The position numbers were made by a program, and so were the translations under genes. Shown here one piece after another: positions 30,483 to 38,317 of a stretch of 38,317 nucleotides of DNA (position 1 is its first letter; each line of letters opens with the position of its first letter). The DNA lies in NCBI RefSeq assembly GCF_000765235.1, contig NZ_JPJG01000023.1, positions 1 to 38,317 on the forward strand. Direction: 5' to 3'. A model generated the notes under the pieces. It was not told the DNA's origin and ran no database searches. It saw only the letters and a list, made by a program, of their open reading frames with translations. Source of the stretch: Oscillibacter sp. ER4 (lineage in GTDB: Bacteria > Bacillota > Clostridia > Oscillospirales > Oscillospiraceae).

Positions 30483-32252
30483 ATGAGCGAATATTCCATG
30501 CCCTCTTACTTCCAGAGCATGCCGGTCATCGGCAAGGATCTGAGCGCATTCCACGAGGACAACGCCGCTGAGATCCAGGCGGTGGAGCAGGAGATCCACG
30601 AGATCCGAGAGGCTGCCCTCGAAGCCGGTAAGAGCACCGAGGCGCTCAACGAGTCCGGCCAGTGGACGGCGATGCAGCGCATCATGGAGCTCGTTGACGA
30701 AGGCACCTGGTGCCCCCTCAACAGCCTCTATAACCCCCAGGACAACAAGAACGGCAGCGTTGGCATCGTCAAGGGCCTCGGCCGTATCGACGGCAAATGG
30801 GCCGTCATCATCGCGAGCGACAACAAGAAGCTCGCCGGCGCCTGGGTCCCCGGCCAGGCCGACAGCCTGCTGCGCGGCAGCGACACGGCCAAGCGCCTGC
30901 GCATCCCCCTCGTGTACGTGCTGAACTGCTCCGGCGTTAAGCTCGACGAGCAGGAGAAGGTGTACCCCAACCGCCGCGGCGGCGGTACGCCGTTCTATCG
31001 CAACAGCGAGCTCAACCAGATGGGCGTGCCCGTCATCGTCGGCATCTACGGCACGAACCCCGCCGGCGGCGGCTATCACTCCATCTCCCCGACCATCCTG
31101 ATCGCGCATCAGGACGCCAACATGGCAGTCGGCGGCGCCGGTATCGTCGGCGGTATGAGCCCCAAGGGGCATGTCGACAAGGAGGCTGCTGAGGCGCTCA
31201 TCAAGGCGCAGAAGAACCTCAAGAGCGACATCCCCGGCACTGTCGCCATCCACTATGGCGAGACCGGCTTCTTCCGCGAGGTCTACGCCGATGAAGAGGG
31301 CGTGCTCGCCGGTATCCGCAAGTACATCGACATGCTGCCCGCTTACGATCCCGAGTTCTTCCGCGTCGACGATCCCAAGGAGCCCCTGTTCGACGCCAAC
31401 GACCTCTACAGCATCGTTCCGTTCAACCAGAAGCGCTCCTACGACATGGTCGAAGTTCTGGCGCGTCTTTTCGACGGCTCCGAGTTCATGGAGTACAAGC
31501 ACGGCTACGGCCCCGAGATGATCACCGGCCTTGCCAAGATCGACGGTCTGCTCGTCGGCGTTGTCGCCAACTATCAGGGCATGCTGATGAACTACCCCGA
31601 GTACAAGATGGCGACTTACGGCCAGGCGATGGGCGTGGGCGGCAAGCTGTACCGTCAGGGCCTCATCAAGATGAACGAATTTGTCACCCTCTGCGCGCGT
31701 GACCGCATCCCGATGCTGTGGGTCCAGGATACCACCGGTATCGACGTCGGCAACGACGCCGAGCGCGCTGAGCTCCTCGGCCTCGGCCAGAGCCTGATCT
31801 ACTCCATCCAGTCCAGCAAGCTGCCGATGATGGAGATCACGCTCCGCAAGGGCACCGCCGCGGCGCACTACGTCCTCGGCGGCCCGCAGGGCAACGACAA
31901 CAACGCCTTCTCCATCGGCACCGCTACCACCGAGATCTACGTCATGCACGGCGAGACCGCTGCGGCCGCCATGTATGCCCGCCGTCTCGTGAAGGAAGAG
32001 AAGGCCGGCGAGGATCTGCAGCCCACCATCGACAAGATGAACGCGCTGATCCAGGACTACGCCAAGAAGTCCAGCCCGAAGTTCTGCGCCAAGGCAGGCC
32101 TGACCGACGAGATCGTCGACATGAACGACATCCGTCCCTACATCCAGGCCTTCGCCAACGCCTGCTATCAGAACCCCGAGAGCATCTGCCCGGTCCATCA
32201 GATGCTGCTGCCGCGCGTCATCCGCGACTACGACGCCCTGAACGCGCAGTAA
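30483..32252 (+). CDS. gcdA: Glutaconyl-CoA decarboxylase alpha subunit (carboxyltransferase)
   Basis: A 589-residue cytoplasmic carboxyltransferase that moves the carboxyl group of glutaconyl-CoA to the biotin on GcdC, leaving crotonyl-CoA. Two crotonase-like halves are visible: the N-terminal half has GSVGIVKGLGRIDGKWAVII and VPVIVGIYGTNPAGGGYHSI; the C-terminal half has WVQDTTGIDVGNDAERAELL and LGGPQGNDNNAFSIGTATTE. Length matches the family. AAGGAG precedes the start. Its place between the CoA-transferase and dehydratase genes is the order I recall from Acidaminococcus. Confidence 0.95.
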   Translation: MSEYSMPSYFQSMPVIGKDLSAFHEDNAAEIQAVEQEIHEIREAALEAGKSTEALNESGQWTAMQRIMELVDEGTWCPLNSLYNPQDNKNGSVGIVKGLGRIDGKWAVIIASDNKKLAGAWVPGQADSLLRGSDTAKRLRIPLVYVLNCSGVKLDEQEKVYPNRRGGGTPFYRNSELNQMGVPVIVGIYGTNPAGGGYHSISPTILIAHQDANMAVGGAGIVGGMSPKGHVDKEAAEALIKAQKNLKSDIPGTVAIHYGETGFFREVYADEEGVLAGIRKYIDMLPAYDPEFFRVDDPKEPLFDANDLYSIVPFNQKRSYDMVEVLARLFDGSEFMEYKHGYGPEMITGLAKIDGLLVGVVANYQGMLMNYPEYKMATYGQAMGVGGKLYRQGLIKMNEFVTLCARDRIPMLWVQDTTGIDVGNDAERAELLGLGQSLIYSIQSSKLPMMEITLRKGTAAAHYVLGGPQGNDNNAFSIGTATTEIYVMHGETAAAAMYARRLVKEEKAGEDLQPTIDKMNALIQDYAKKSSPKFCAKAGLTDEIVDMNDIRPYIQAFANACYQNPESICPVHQMLLPRVIRDYDALNAQ

Positions 32253-32276
32253 AATATCACAACAATGCTTTTCTCG

Positions 32277-32307
32277 GCGCTGCGCGGAGGCAAGAACCGC
32301 GCAGCGC
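32277..32307 (+). other. Intercistronic stem-loop between gcdA and hgdC
   Basis: GCGCTGCGCGG (32277-32287) and CCGCGCAGCGC (32297-32307) form a perfect 11-bp stem with a 9-base loop. No T-run follows, so it is more likely an mRNA stability or processing element than a terminator. Confidence 0.7.
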
Positions 32308-32331
32308 ACGGGAAGGCAAACGGAGAGTACA

Positions 32332-33120
32332 ATGAGCATTTTTACCATGGGTATCGACGTCGGCTCCACCGCGTCGAAATGTGTGATCTTAAAAGACGGC
32401 AGCGAGATCGTCGCCAAGTCCCTCGTCGCTGTCGGCACGGGCACGTCGGGTCCATCCCGCGCGATCGCTCAGGTGTTGGAAAACGCGGGCATGACGCGCG
32501 AGCAGATGGACTTCGTCCTTGCCACGGGCTACGGGCGCAACAGCCTTGACGGCCTTGCCGACATGCAGATGAGCGAGCTTTCCTGCCACGCCAAGGGCGC
32601 GGCGTTCCTGTTCCCGAACGTGCGCACGGTCGTCGATATCGGCGGGCAGGACGTGAAGGTCATCGAGATCGAGAACGGCATGATGAAAAATTTCGTCATG
32701 AACGACAAGTGCGCAGCCGGTACCGGCCGCTTCCTCGATGTCATGGCCCGCGTGCTTGAGGTGAAGGTCGAAGAACTGGGCGATCTTGGCGACAAGTCGA
32801 CCAAGGAGGTCGGTATCAGCTCGACCTGCACGGTCTTTGCCGAGAGCGAGGTCATCTCGCAGCTCGCCATGGGCACAAACAAGTGCGACATCATCCACGG
32901 CATCCACAAGTCCGTCGCGGGCCGCGTTTCCGGCCTCTGCCACCGCATCGGTGTGCGCGACGACGTGGTGATGACCGGCGGTGTCGCACAGAACCACGGC
33001 ATCGTGAAAGCCCTTCAGGAGCAGCTCGGCCACGAGATCCACACCACGCCCCTCACGCAGTATAACGGTGCGCTCGGCGCCGCTCTGTTTGCCTACCAGA
33101 AGGCTTTGAAGAACAAATAA
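32332..33120 (+). CDS. hgdC: 2-Hydroxyglutaryl-CoA dehydratase activator (component A)
   Basis: A 262-residue ASKHA-fold ATPase. It forms a homodimer holding one [4Fe-4S] cluster between subunits and injects one high-energy electron into the dehydratase on ATP hydrolysis. Cluster ligands are Cys127 in NDKCAAGTGRF and Cys166 in STCTVFAESEV, matching the known numbering. GIDVGSTASK, VDIGGQDVK and TGGVAQNHG are the nucleotide-binding motifs. CGGAGAG precedes the ATG. Such activators are extremely oxygen-sensitive, consistent with a strict anaerobe. Confidence 0.96.
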   Translation: MSIFTMGIDVGSTASKCVILKDGSEIVAKSLVAVGTGTSGPSRAIAQVLENAGMTREQMDFVLATGYGRNSLDGLADMQMSELSCHAKGAAFLFPNVRTVVDIGGQDVKVIEIENGMMKNFVMNDKCAAGTGRFLDVMARVLEVKVEELGDLGDKSTKEVGISSTCTVFAESEVISQLAMGTNKCDIIHGIHKSVAGRVSGLCHRIGVRDDVVMTGGVAQNHGIVKALQEQLGHEIHTTPLTQYNGALGAALFAYQKALKNK

Positions 33121-33172
33121 TCCCCGTCATTCGTTATCAAATTTTTCTATATCGCATTAGGAGGAATCAATC

Positions 33173-34618
33173 ATGGCTAAACAAGTCAGTCCCGGCGTGC
33201 TTGCTCTGCGCAAGGTCGTCGATGACGTCTATGCCGACGCCCGTGAAGCGAAGAAGCAGGGTAAGCTGGTCGGTTGGTCCAGCTCCAAGTTCCCCTGTGA
33301 GCTTGCTGAGGCCTTTGACCTCAACGTGATGTATCCCGAGAACCAGGCTGCCGGTATCGCCGCCCAGCGCGACGGTGAGATCATGTGCCAGGCTGCCGAG
33401 GATCTCGGCTTCGACAACGATATCTGCGGTTACGCACGTATCTCCCTGGCTTACGCCGCCGGTAAGCGCGCCAGCCGCAAGTTCGACCCCGAAACGCTCG
33501 AGTTCATCATCGACCCCAACAGCGGCAAGCCCCTCAAGGACGAAAACGGCAAGGTCGTTATCGATCCTGAGACCGGCAAGCCCAAGAAGGACCCCAAGAC
33601 GCAGGTCCCCTACACGGTTCTGGACGATATCCACGAGATCGAGGCTCTGCCCGAGACCACCGAGAAGGAGATCGCCTACAAGAACTTCCGCCGCGAGGCC
33701 ATCAAGCCCTACAAGCAGATGCGCATCCCCCAGCCGGACTTCGTCCTGTGCTGCAACAACATCTGCAACTGCATGACCAAGTGGTACGAGAATATCGCCC
33801 GTATGTGCAACATCCCCCTCATCATGGTCGATATCCCCTACAACAACACCGTGGAAGTCAGCGATTCCGCTGTCAAGTACGTCCGCGCCCAGTTCGACAA
33901 CGCCATCCATGAGCTCGAAAAGCTCACCGGCAAGAAGTTCGACGAGAAGAAGTTCGAGCTTGCCTGCAAGCACGCGAACCGCACCGCGCAGAACTGGCTG
34001 AAGGTCTGCGACTTCCTGCAGTACAAGCCCGCCCCGATGAGCGGCTTCGACCTGTTTAACCACATGGCCGACGTCGTCACTGCCCGCGGCAAGGAAGCTG
34101 CTGCCGACGCCTTCGAACTCCTGTCCAAGGACCTGCAGAAGAACATTGAGGAAGGCACCTCCACGCTGCCCTTCCCCGAGCAGTACCGCGTCATGTTCGA
34201 GGGCATCCCCTGCTGGCCGAAGCTCCCGAACCTCTTTAAGCCCCTCAAGGAGAACGGCATCAACGTCACCGCAGTTGTGTACGCGCCCGCGTTCGGCTTT
34301 GTTTACAACAACATGGACGAAATGGCCCGCGCTTACTACAAGGCTCCGAACTCCGTCTGCATCGAGCAGGGCGTTGCCTGGCGCGAGGGCATCTGCCGCG
34401 ACAACAAGGTCGACGGCGTGCTCGTCCACTACAACCGCTCCTGCAAGCCCTGGTCCGGTTACATGGCTGAAATGCAGCGCCGCTTCACCGCTGACCTCGG
34501 CGTGCCCTGCGCCGGTTTCGACGGCGACCAGGCTGACCCGCGCAACTTCAACGAAGCGCAGTACGCGACCCGCGTGCAGGGTCTGGTCGAGGCTATGGAA
34601 GCCAACAAGAAAGACTAA
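33173..34618 (+). CDS. hgdA: (R)-2-Hydroxyglutaryl-CoA dehydratase alpha subunit
   Basis: A 481-residue subunit of component D, which removes water from (R)-2-hydroxyglutaryl-CoA by a ketyl-radical mechanism. The cysteine-rich motif PDFVLCCNNICNCMTKWYEN (188-207) and the segment WREGICRDNKVDGVLVHYNR carry likely cluster-binding and active-site residues. Residues about 104-165 include an irregular repeat (IDPNSGKPLKD and IDPETGKPKKD) in a charged insertion. TAGGAGG precedes the ATG. It lies 14 bases before hgdB. Confidence 0.95.
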   Translation: MAKQVSPGVLALRKVVDDVYADAREAKKQGKLVGWSSSKFPCELAEAFDLNVMYPENQAAGIAAQRDGEIMCQAAEDLGFDNDICGYARISLAYAAGKRASRKFDPETLEFIIDPNSGKPLKDENGKVVIDPETGKPKKDPKTQVPYTVLDDIHEIEALPETTEKEIAYKNFRREAIKPYKQMRIPQPDFVLCCNNICNCMTKWYENIARMCNIPLIMVDIPYNNTVEVSDSAVKYVRAQFDNAIHELEKLTGKKFDEKKFELACKHANRTAQNWLKVCDFLQYKPAPMSGFDLFNHMADVVTARGKEAAADAFELLSKDLQKNIEEGTSTLPFPEQYRVMFEGIPCWPKLPNLFKPLKENGINVTAVVYAPAFGFVYNNMDEMARAYYKAPNSVCIEQGVAWREGICRDNKVDGVLVHYNRSCKPWSGYMAEMQRRFTADLGVPCAGFDGDQADPRNFNEAQYATRVQGLVEAMEANKKD

Positions 34619-34632
34619 GGAGGCGTGCAAAA

Positions 34633-35778
34633 ATGAGTATCGAAGCTATCGTTAATGAATTTTCCGCTGTTGCCGCCAATCCCAAGGGCCAGCTCAAGGC
34701 CTATAAGGACGCAGGCAAAAAGTGCATCGGCGTGATGCCTTATTACGCCCCCGAAGAGCTGGTTTACGCCGCCGGTATGATGCCGTTCGGCATGTGGGGC
34801 AGCAACGACAAGACCGAGCAGCGCTCCAAGGAATACTGCGCGACCTTCTATTGCACCATCGCCCAGCTCGACCTCGAGATGCTGCTCGACGGCACGATGG
34901 ATCTGCTGGACGGCGTTATCACCCCGACCATCTGCGACACGCTGCGCCCCATGAGCCAGAACATCCGCGTCGCCATGAGTGAGAAGCTGCCGTGCATCTT
35001 CCTCGCCCATCCTCAGAACCGCTTTGCCGACTGGGGCAAGCAGTTCTGCCTGGATCAGTACAACAACGTCAAGGCCGGTCTTGAAAAGATCGCCGGTCAC
35101 GAGATCAAGAGCGAGGACATCGCTGCGGCCATCAAGGTCTACAACAAGTCCCGCGCTGCCCGCCGTGAGTTCGTCAAGCTCGCAAGCGACCACTGCGACG
35201 TCGTCGACCCGATCATGCGCTCGGCCGTCCTCAAGGCTGCCTGGTTCATGGATAAGGCCGAGTACACCGAGAAGCTCGAAGCCCTCAACGCCGAGCTCAA
35301 GGCGCTGCCCGCTGCCAAGTGGAACGGCGTGAAGGTCGTTACCTCCGGCATCATCTGCGACAACCCGACGCTGCTCAAGATCTTCAAGGACAACAACGTC
35401 GCCATCGCGGCGGACGATGTCGCCCACGAGTCCCGTGCCTTCCGCACCGACGCGAGCGAAGAGGGCGACCCGATGATGGCGCTCGTCGATCAGTTCACCA
35501 ACATCGACTACGACGTCCTGCTCTACGATCCGCAGTCCAACCAGAACCGCCGCGGCGAGTTCGTGGCCAACATGGTCAAGGAGTCCGGCGCGCAGGGCCT
35601 GGTGCTGTTCATGCAGCAGTTCTGCGATCCCGAGGAGATGGAGTTCCCGTACCTCAAGAAGGCGCTCGACGCCGCTGGGATCCCCTTCATCAAGCTCGGC
35701 ATCGACCAACAGATGCGCGACTTCGGCCAGGCGGCGACCGCCATCCAGGCGTTTGCCGACGTGCTCTCTGTGCAGTAA
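34633..35778 (+). CDS. hgdB: (R)-2-Hydroxyglutaryl-CoA dehydratase beta subunit
   Basis: A 381-residue partner of HgdA, binding its own [4Fe-4S] cluster. CIGVMPYYAPEELVYAAGMM, CATFYCTIAQLDLEM and VITPTICDTLRPMSQNI carry conserved Cys residues, and LVLFMQQFCDPEEMEFPYLK lies near the C-terminus. Ribosome site AAGGAGG. It ends the first transcription unit of the cluster; a strong stem-loop follows. Confidence 0.95.
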   Translation: MSIEAIVNEFSAVAANPKGQLKAYKDAGKKCIGVMPYYAPEELVYAAGMMPFGMWGSNDKTEQRSKEYCATFYCTIAQLDLEMLLDGTMDLLDGVITPTICDTLRPMSQNIRVAMSEKLPCIFLAHPQNRFADWGKQFCLDQYNNVKAGLEKIAGHEIKSEDIAAAIKVYNKSRAARREFVKLASDHCDVVDPIMRSAVLKAAWFMDKAEYTEKLEALNAELKALPAAKWNGVKVVTSGIICDNPTLLKIFKDNNVAIAADDVAHESRAFRTDASEEGDPMMALVDQFTNIDYDVLLYDPQSNQNRRGEFVANMVKESGAQGLVLFMQQFCDPEEMEFPYLKKALDAAGIPFIKLGIDQQMRDFGQAATAIQAFADVLSVQ

Positions 35779-35789
35779 GGAAAGTCTAT

Positions 35790-35821
35790 TTTCCCGCCTG
35801 CCGTACAAGGCAGGCGGGAAA
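35790..35821 (+). other. Strong stem-loop after hgdB
   Basis: TTTCCCGCCTGCC (35790-35802) and GGCAGGCGGGAAA (35809-35821) form a perfect 13-bp stem with a 6-base loop. There is no T-run, so termination may be partial; it could protect the 3' end of the gct-hgd mRNA. Confidence 0.75.
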
Positions 35822-35854
35822 GCCGTTAAAAACGCGCAAAATGTGCATACGCGC

Positions 35855-35884
35855 TTGCAATTCCTGCAATCGCTTTGCTATAAT
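35855..35884 (+). promoter_or_regulatory. Promoter of gcdD-gcdC-gcdB
   Basis: TTGCAA (35855-35860) and TATAAT (35879-35884) are 18 bases apart, with the start point about 20 bases before the gcdD start codon. The sodium-pump subunits can thus be expressed separately from the upstream operon. Confidence 0.75.
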
Positions 35885-35910
35885 CCAATATTGAAAGGTA
35901 AAAGGAAGAA

Positions 35911-36189
35911 ATGGAATACAGCAGCCTGTTCGTTACCCTGATGGGTATTGGCACGGTGTTCTTTGGCCTGATCTGCATCATTTTCCTCACTATGGCAATG
36001 GGTGCGATCCTCAAGGGCAAAGAGAAAGCACCGGCCGCCGCTGCCGCCGCTCCTGCTGCCGCCCCCGCGCCGGCTCCCAAGCCGCAGGGCATGCAGCCTG
36101 AGATCGTGGCCGCGATCACTGCCGCTCTCTCGGAAGAGGTCGGTATCTCGTCCCGCAGCATGAACATCGTCAACATTAAAAAAATCTAA
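35911..36189 (+). CDS. gcdD: Glutaconyl-CoA decarboxylase delta subunit (OadG-like)
   Basis: A 92-residue subunit with one N-terminal membrane helix (about 6-31), an Ala/Pro linker (about 38-57) and a short C-terminal helical domain ending SSRSMNIVNIKKI. This is the layout of the small OadG/GcdD subunit, which holds the sodium-pumping decarboxylase complex together between the membrane beta subunit and the soluble parts. AAGGAAG precedes the ATG. Confidence 0.88.
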   Translation: MEYSSLFVTLMGIGTVFFGLICIIFLTMAMGAILKGKEKAPAAAAAAPAAAPAPAPKPQGMQPEIVAAITAALSEEVGISSRSMNIVNIKKI

Positions 36190-36213
36190 TTTAATTTTTA
36201 GGAGAGAACAAAC

Positions 36214-36627
36214 ATGATCAAGCAGTACAATGTCACCGTTAACGGTACCACCTACGAAGTCACCGTCGAGTCCGCCGCCGGCGGCAGCCGTATGGCTTCC
36301 GCTCCCGTCTCCCGCGCTGCCGCTGCTCCCGTTGCCCGCGCTGCTGCTCCCGCTCCTGCCGCTGCTCCCGCGCCCGCTGCTGCTCCGGCTCCTGCCGCTG
36401 CTGCTCCCGCCGGTGCCGGCACTGTCACCAGCCCGATGCCCGGCACCATCCTCGATGTGAAGGTCGCCGCCGGTCAGGCTGTCAAGGAGGGCGATCTCCT
36501 CTTCATCCTCGAGGCCATGAAGATGGAAAACGAGATCTTCGCTCCCTGCGCTGGTACCATTTCCTCCGTCGCAGTTGCCAAGGGCGCTGCTGTCAACCCC
36601 GGCGACGTTCTGTGCGTCATCGGCTAA
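36214..36627 (+). CDS. gcdC: Glutaconyl-CoA decarboxylase gamma subunit (biotin carrier)
   Basis: A 137-residue biotin carboxyl carrier. A short N-terminal domain is joined by a flexible Ala/Pro linker (about 28-67) to a C-terminal biotinyl domain. The biotinylated residue is Lys103 in EAMKMEN, with the usual Met on both sides. It carries CO2 from GcdA to GcdB. It lies 24 bases after gcdD and 46 before gcdB; GGAGAG precedes the ATG. Confidence 0.95.
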   Translation: MIKQYNVTVNGTTYEVTVESAAGGSRMASAPVSRAAAAPVARAAAPAPAAAPAPAAAPAPAAAAPAGAGTVTSPMPGTILDVKVAAGQAVKEGDLLFILEAMKMENEIFAPCAGTISSVAVAKGAAVNPGDVLCVIG

Positions 36628-36673
36628 ATAACAGCATTCCCCTGAATTAACTGTGAAAGGAAAAGAAACATAA

Positions 36674-37933
36674 ATGGCTGCTATTATCAATTTCATGCAG
36701 CAGACCGGCTTCTATATGTTCGGTCAGGAAGGCAACTGGAAATGCCTCATCATGATTGCCATTTCCTTTGTCCTGCTGTATCTGGCCATCGTGAAGGGCT
36801 TTGAGCCGCTGCTGCTCCTGCCCATCGCGTTCGGTATGCTGTGCACCAACCTTCCCGGTGCGGACATGTTCCACGAGATCCTGTTCGCCGGAGGACATGT
36901 CCACTGGGACCTCTTCGGAGGAGCGCCCATCACGCAGGAATTCCTGACAGAGATGTCGGAAGCCGGTGTAGCCGATGCGGTGCTTGCCCCGTGGGCGGTC
37001 GGCAGCACCGTTAGCCTCGGTCTGCTCGACGTTCTGTACCTCGGCGTTAAGCTCGGCATCTACCCCTGCCTGATCTTCATGGGCGTCGGCACGATGACCG
37101 ACTTCGGTCCCCTGATCGCGAACCCCAAGTCCCTGCTGCTCGGCGCTGCCGCTCAGCTCGGTATCTTCATGACCTATGTCGGCACCCAGCTGATGGGCTT
37201 CACCTACAGCCAGTCCGCCTCCATCGGTATCATCGGCGGCGCTGACGGCCCGACCGCGATCTTCGTCACCTCCCGTCTCGCTCCCGAGCTGCTCGGTCCT
37301 ATCGCCGTTGCCGCTTATTCTTACATGGCCCTCGTCCCGGTCATTCAGCCCCCCATCATGAAGGCTCTGACCACCAAGGAAGAGCGCCGCATTGTCATGC
37401 GCCCGCTGCGTCAGGTCAGCAAGCGCGAGAAGATCATCTTCCCCATTATGATCACCGTGTTCGTGGCGCTGCTCGTTCCCTCTGCCGCTCCTTTGATCGC
37501 GTGCCTGATGCTCGGTAACCTGTTCAAGGAGTCCGGCGTTGTGGACCGTCTGCAGAAGACCGCCGGTAACGAGCTGATGAACATCGTCACCATCTTCCTC
37601 GGCTTCACCGTCGGTGCTACCGCCACCGCCACCACTTTCCTTTCCGTTCAGACCCTTGAGATCATGGCAATGGGTATCGTCGCGTTCGGTTTCGGCACCG
37701 CGGGCGGCGTGCTGCTGGCCAAGCTCATGAACCTGTTCCTGAAGGAAAAGATCAACCCGCTGATCGGTTCCGCCGGCGTTTCCGCCGTTCCTATGGCCGC
37801 CCGTGTTTCTCAGGTCGTCGGCCAGAAGGAGAACCCCTCCAACTTCCTGCTCATGCACGCCATGGGCCCGAACGTTGCAGGTGTTATCGGTTCCGCTATC
37901 GCCGCAGGCGTCCTGATGTCCCTGTTCGGCTAA
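36674..37933 (+). CDS. gcdB: Glutaconyl-CoA decarboxylase beta subunit (sodium pump)
   Basis: A 419-residue integral membrane protein of the OadB/GcdB family with about nine to eleven hydrophobic segments. It decarboxylates carboxybiotin and exports sodium ions, conserving energy as a sodium gradient. Asp191 in [11 protein letters not shown] is the conserved aspartate of the central re-entrant region (Asp203 in the oxaloacetate enzyme); [11 protein letters not shown] and [11 protein letters not shown] are other conserved stretches. A terminator follows 14 bases after the stop codon. Confidence 0.93.
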   Translation: MAAIINFMQQTGFYMFGQEGNWKCLIMIAISFVLLYLAIVKGFEPLLLLPIAFGMLCTNLPGADMFHEILFAGGHVHWDLFGGAPITQEFLTEMSEAGVADAVLAPWAVGSTVSLGLLDVLYLGVKLGIYPCLIFMGVGTMTDFGPLIANPKSLLLGAAAQLGIFMTYVGTQLMGFTYSQSASIGIIGGADGPTAIFVTSRLAPELLGPIAVAAYSYMALVPVIQPPIMKALTTKEERRIVMRPLRQVSKREKIIFPIMITVFVALLVPSAAPLIACLMLGNLFKESGVVDRLQKTAGNELMNIVTIFLGFTVGATATATTFLSVQTLEIMAMGIVAFGFGTAGGVLLAKLMNLFLKEKINPLIGSAGVSAVPMAARVSQVVGQKENPSNFLLMHAMGPNVAGVIGSAIAAGVLMSLFG

Positions 37934-37947
37934 TTTTCAGCGATTTG

Positions 37948-37979
37948 AAAAAGAGCACCCGTAAGGGTGCTCTTTTTTT
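37948..37979 (+). terminator. Terminator of the gcd operon
   Basis: AAAAAGAGCACCC pairs with GGGTGCTCTTTTT around GTAA, with a run of seven T at the end. Confidence 0.92.
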
Positions 37980-38068
37980 GCGCCCGCAGGGGCGCAGGTG
38001 CTTTCCGCGCGCCGCGCGGAGGGAAGGATAGCCCGAAAGGGCTGCACCTTTTCCCGCGTAAGCGCGGG
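37980..38068. repeat. Cluster of four short hairpins beside repeat D
   Basis: In 89 bases there are four separate inverted repeats: GCGCCC/GGGCGC (37980-37995), TCCGCGCG/CGCGCGGA (38004-38020), AGCCC/GGGCT with a GAAA loop (38030-38043), and CCCGCG/CGCGGG (38053-38068). No gene is present. Similar but single hairpins flank the other repeat copies. Confidence 0.7.
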
Positions 38069-38075
38069 AGGGAGA

Positions 38076-38317
38076 GCGGCGTGCACGCCGCGACACCAAA
38101 GGGGGCATTCTCTTTCCGAAGAGAATACCCCCTTTGAATCCCCCAGAGAAAGGCGAGGGGAGGGCCCCTCGACCTCCGGCATTGGCAGTTTGTAGCTTGA
38201 ATGGCTGCACGCGCTGCGCAATCGGGTGCGGTGTACATGGCTTCGCCATGAATCCCTGCGAGTCGCGACCTGACAGCAACCGCGCCTTACTGTCGTGAGG
38301 CGCGAGTGACGTTTGCT
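38076..38317. repeat. Palindrome-bounded intergenic repeat, copy D (left part, runs off the window)
   Basis: The outer hairpin is GCGGCGTG with CACGCCGC (38076-38091). The terminal hairpin is AAAGGGGG...ATTCTCTT with AAGAGAAT...CCCCCTTT (38098-38135), with small mismatches. The interior follows copies A and C through CATGGCTTCGCCATG and the CCGCGCCTTACT...GAGGCGCGAGTGACG segment up to the window end. Confidence 0.8.

Noticed and set aside
28539-32444. A 1301-codon open frame on the minus strand across gctA, gctB and gcdA
   Set aside because: It mirrors three well-recognised genes. Their codon choice avoids TTA, CTA and TCA, which keeps the opposite strand free of stops. The translation is low in complexity and matches no family I know.
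9314-38317. CRISPR array or insertion sequence explanation for the repeats
   Set aside because: The repeats are about 500 bp and far apart, have no regular spacers, and encode no transposase or Cas protein.

Overview
The window looks like a GC-rich Clostridia chromosome, probably an amino-acid-fermenting gut member of the Oscillospirales (inference). It carries the complete 2-hydroxyglutarate route of glutamate fermentation with a sodium-pumping glutaconyl-CoA decarboxylase, an S-layer-homology surface protein, a SpoVT/AbrB-type regulator, and phage genes of the PBSX/Xkd type. No rRNA, tRNA or CRISPR array was seen.

Layout. 24-2879 encodes a secreted SLH protein. 2970-4245 (minus) holds an orphan phage tail-fibre-like gene and an unknown gene. 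4428-9283 (plus) is a transporter, a glycerophosphodiesterase, a CAT-fold acyltransferase and an AMP-forming acyl-CoA ligase. 9871-13406 (minus) holds an MGT-type glycosyltransferase with its SpoVT/AbrB regulator, then recG. 13505-14119 is an unknown membrane-anchored protein. 15334-18223 (minus) is a nucleotide operon: uridine phosphorylase, aspartate racemase family, thyA, folA. 18387-19037 is a HAD phosphatase. 19719-28190 (plus) is a compact phage-derived cassette with terminase, portal, baseplate and lysis genes but no capsid, sheath, tube or tape-measure gene. 28524-37933 is the glutamate fermentation cluster gctA-gctB-gcdA-hgdC-hgdA-hgdB, followed from its own promoter by gcdD-gcdC-gcdB.

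Interspersed between these units are copies of a noncoding repeat of about 500 bp: A at 9314-9869, B at 14145-15283, C at 19063-19619, and D at 38076 to the window end. Each end is a near-perfect 38-42 nt palindrome, the two ends are inverted repeats of one another, and a short copy-specific hairpin lies just outside. Copy B is split at its core hairpin by exactly two divergent small genes, a 64-residue protein and an XRE-type regulator, flanked by inverted copies of that core. This family, and especially the cargo-bearing copy, is the most promising undescribed system here.

How the genes work together. GctAB activates (R)-2-hydroxyglutarate to its CoA thioester. HgdC, an ATP-dependent one-electron donor, activates HgdAB, which dehydrates it to glutaconyl-CoA. 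GcdABCD decarboxylates that to crotonyl-CoA while exporting sodium ions. The phage cassette contains two genes broken by what look like single-G losses, so it is probably decaying or domesticated.
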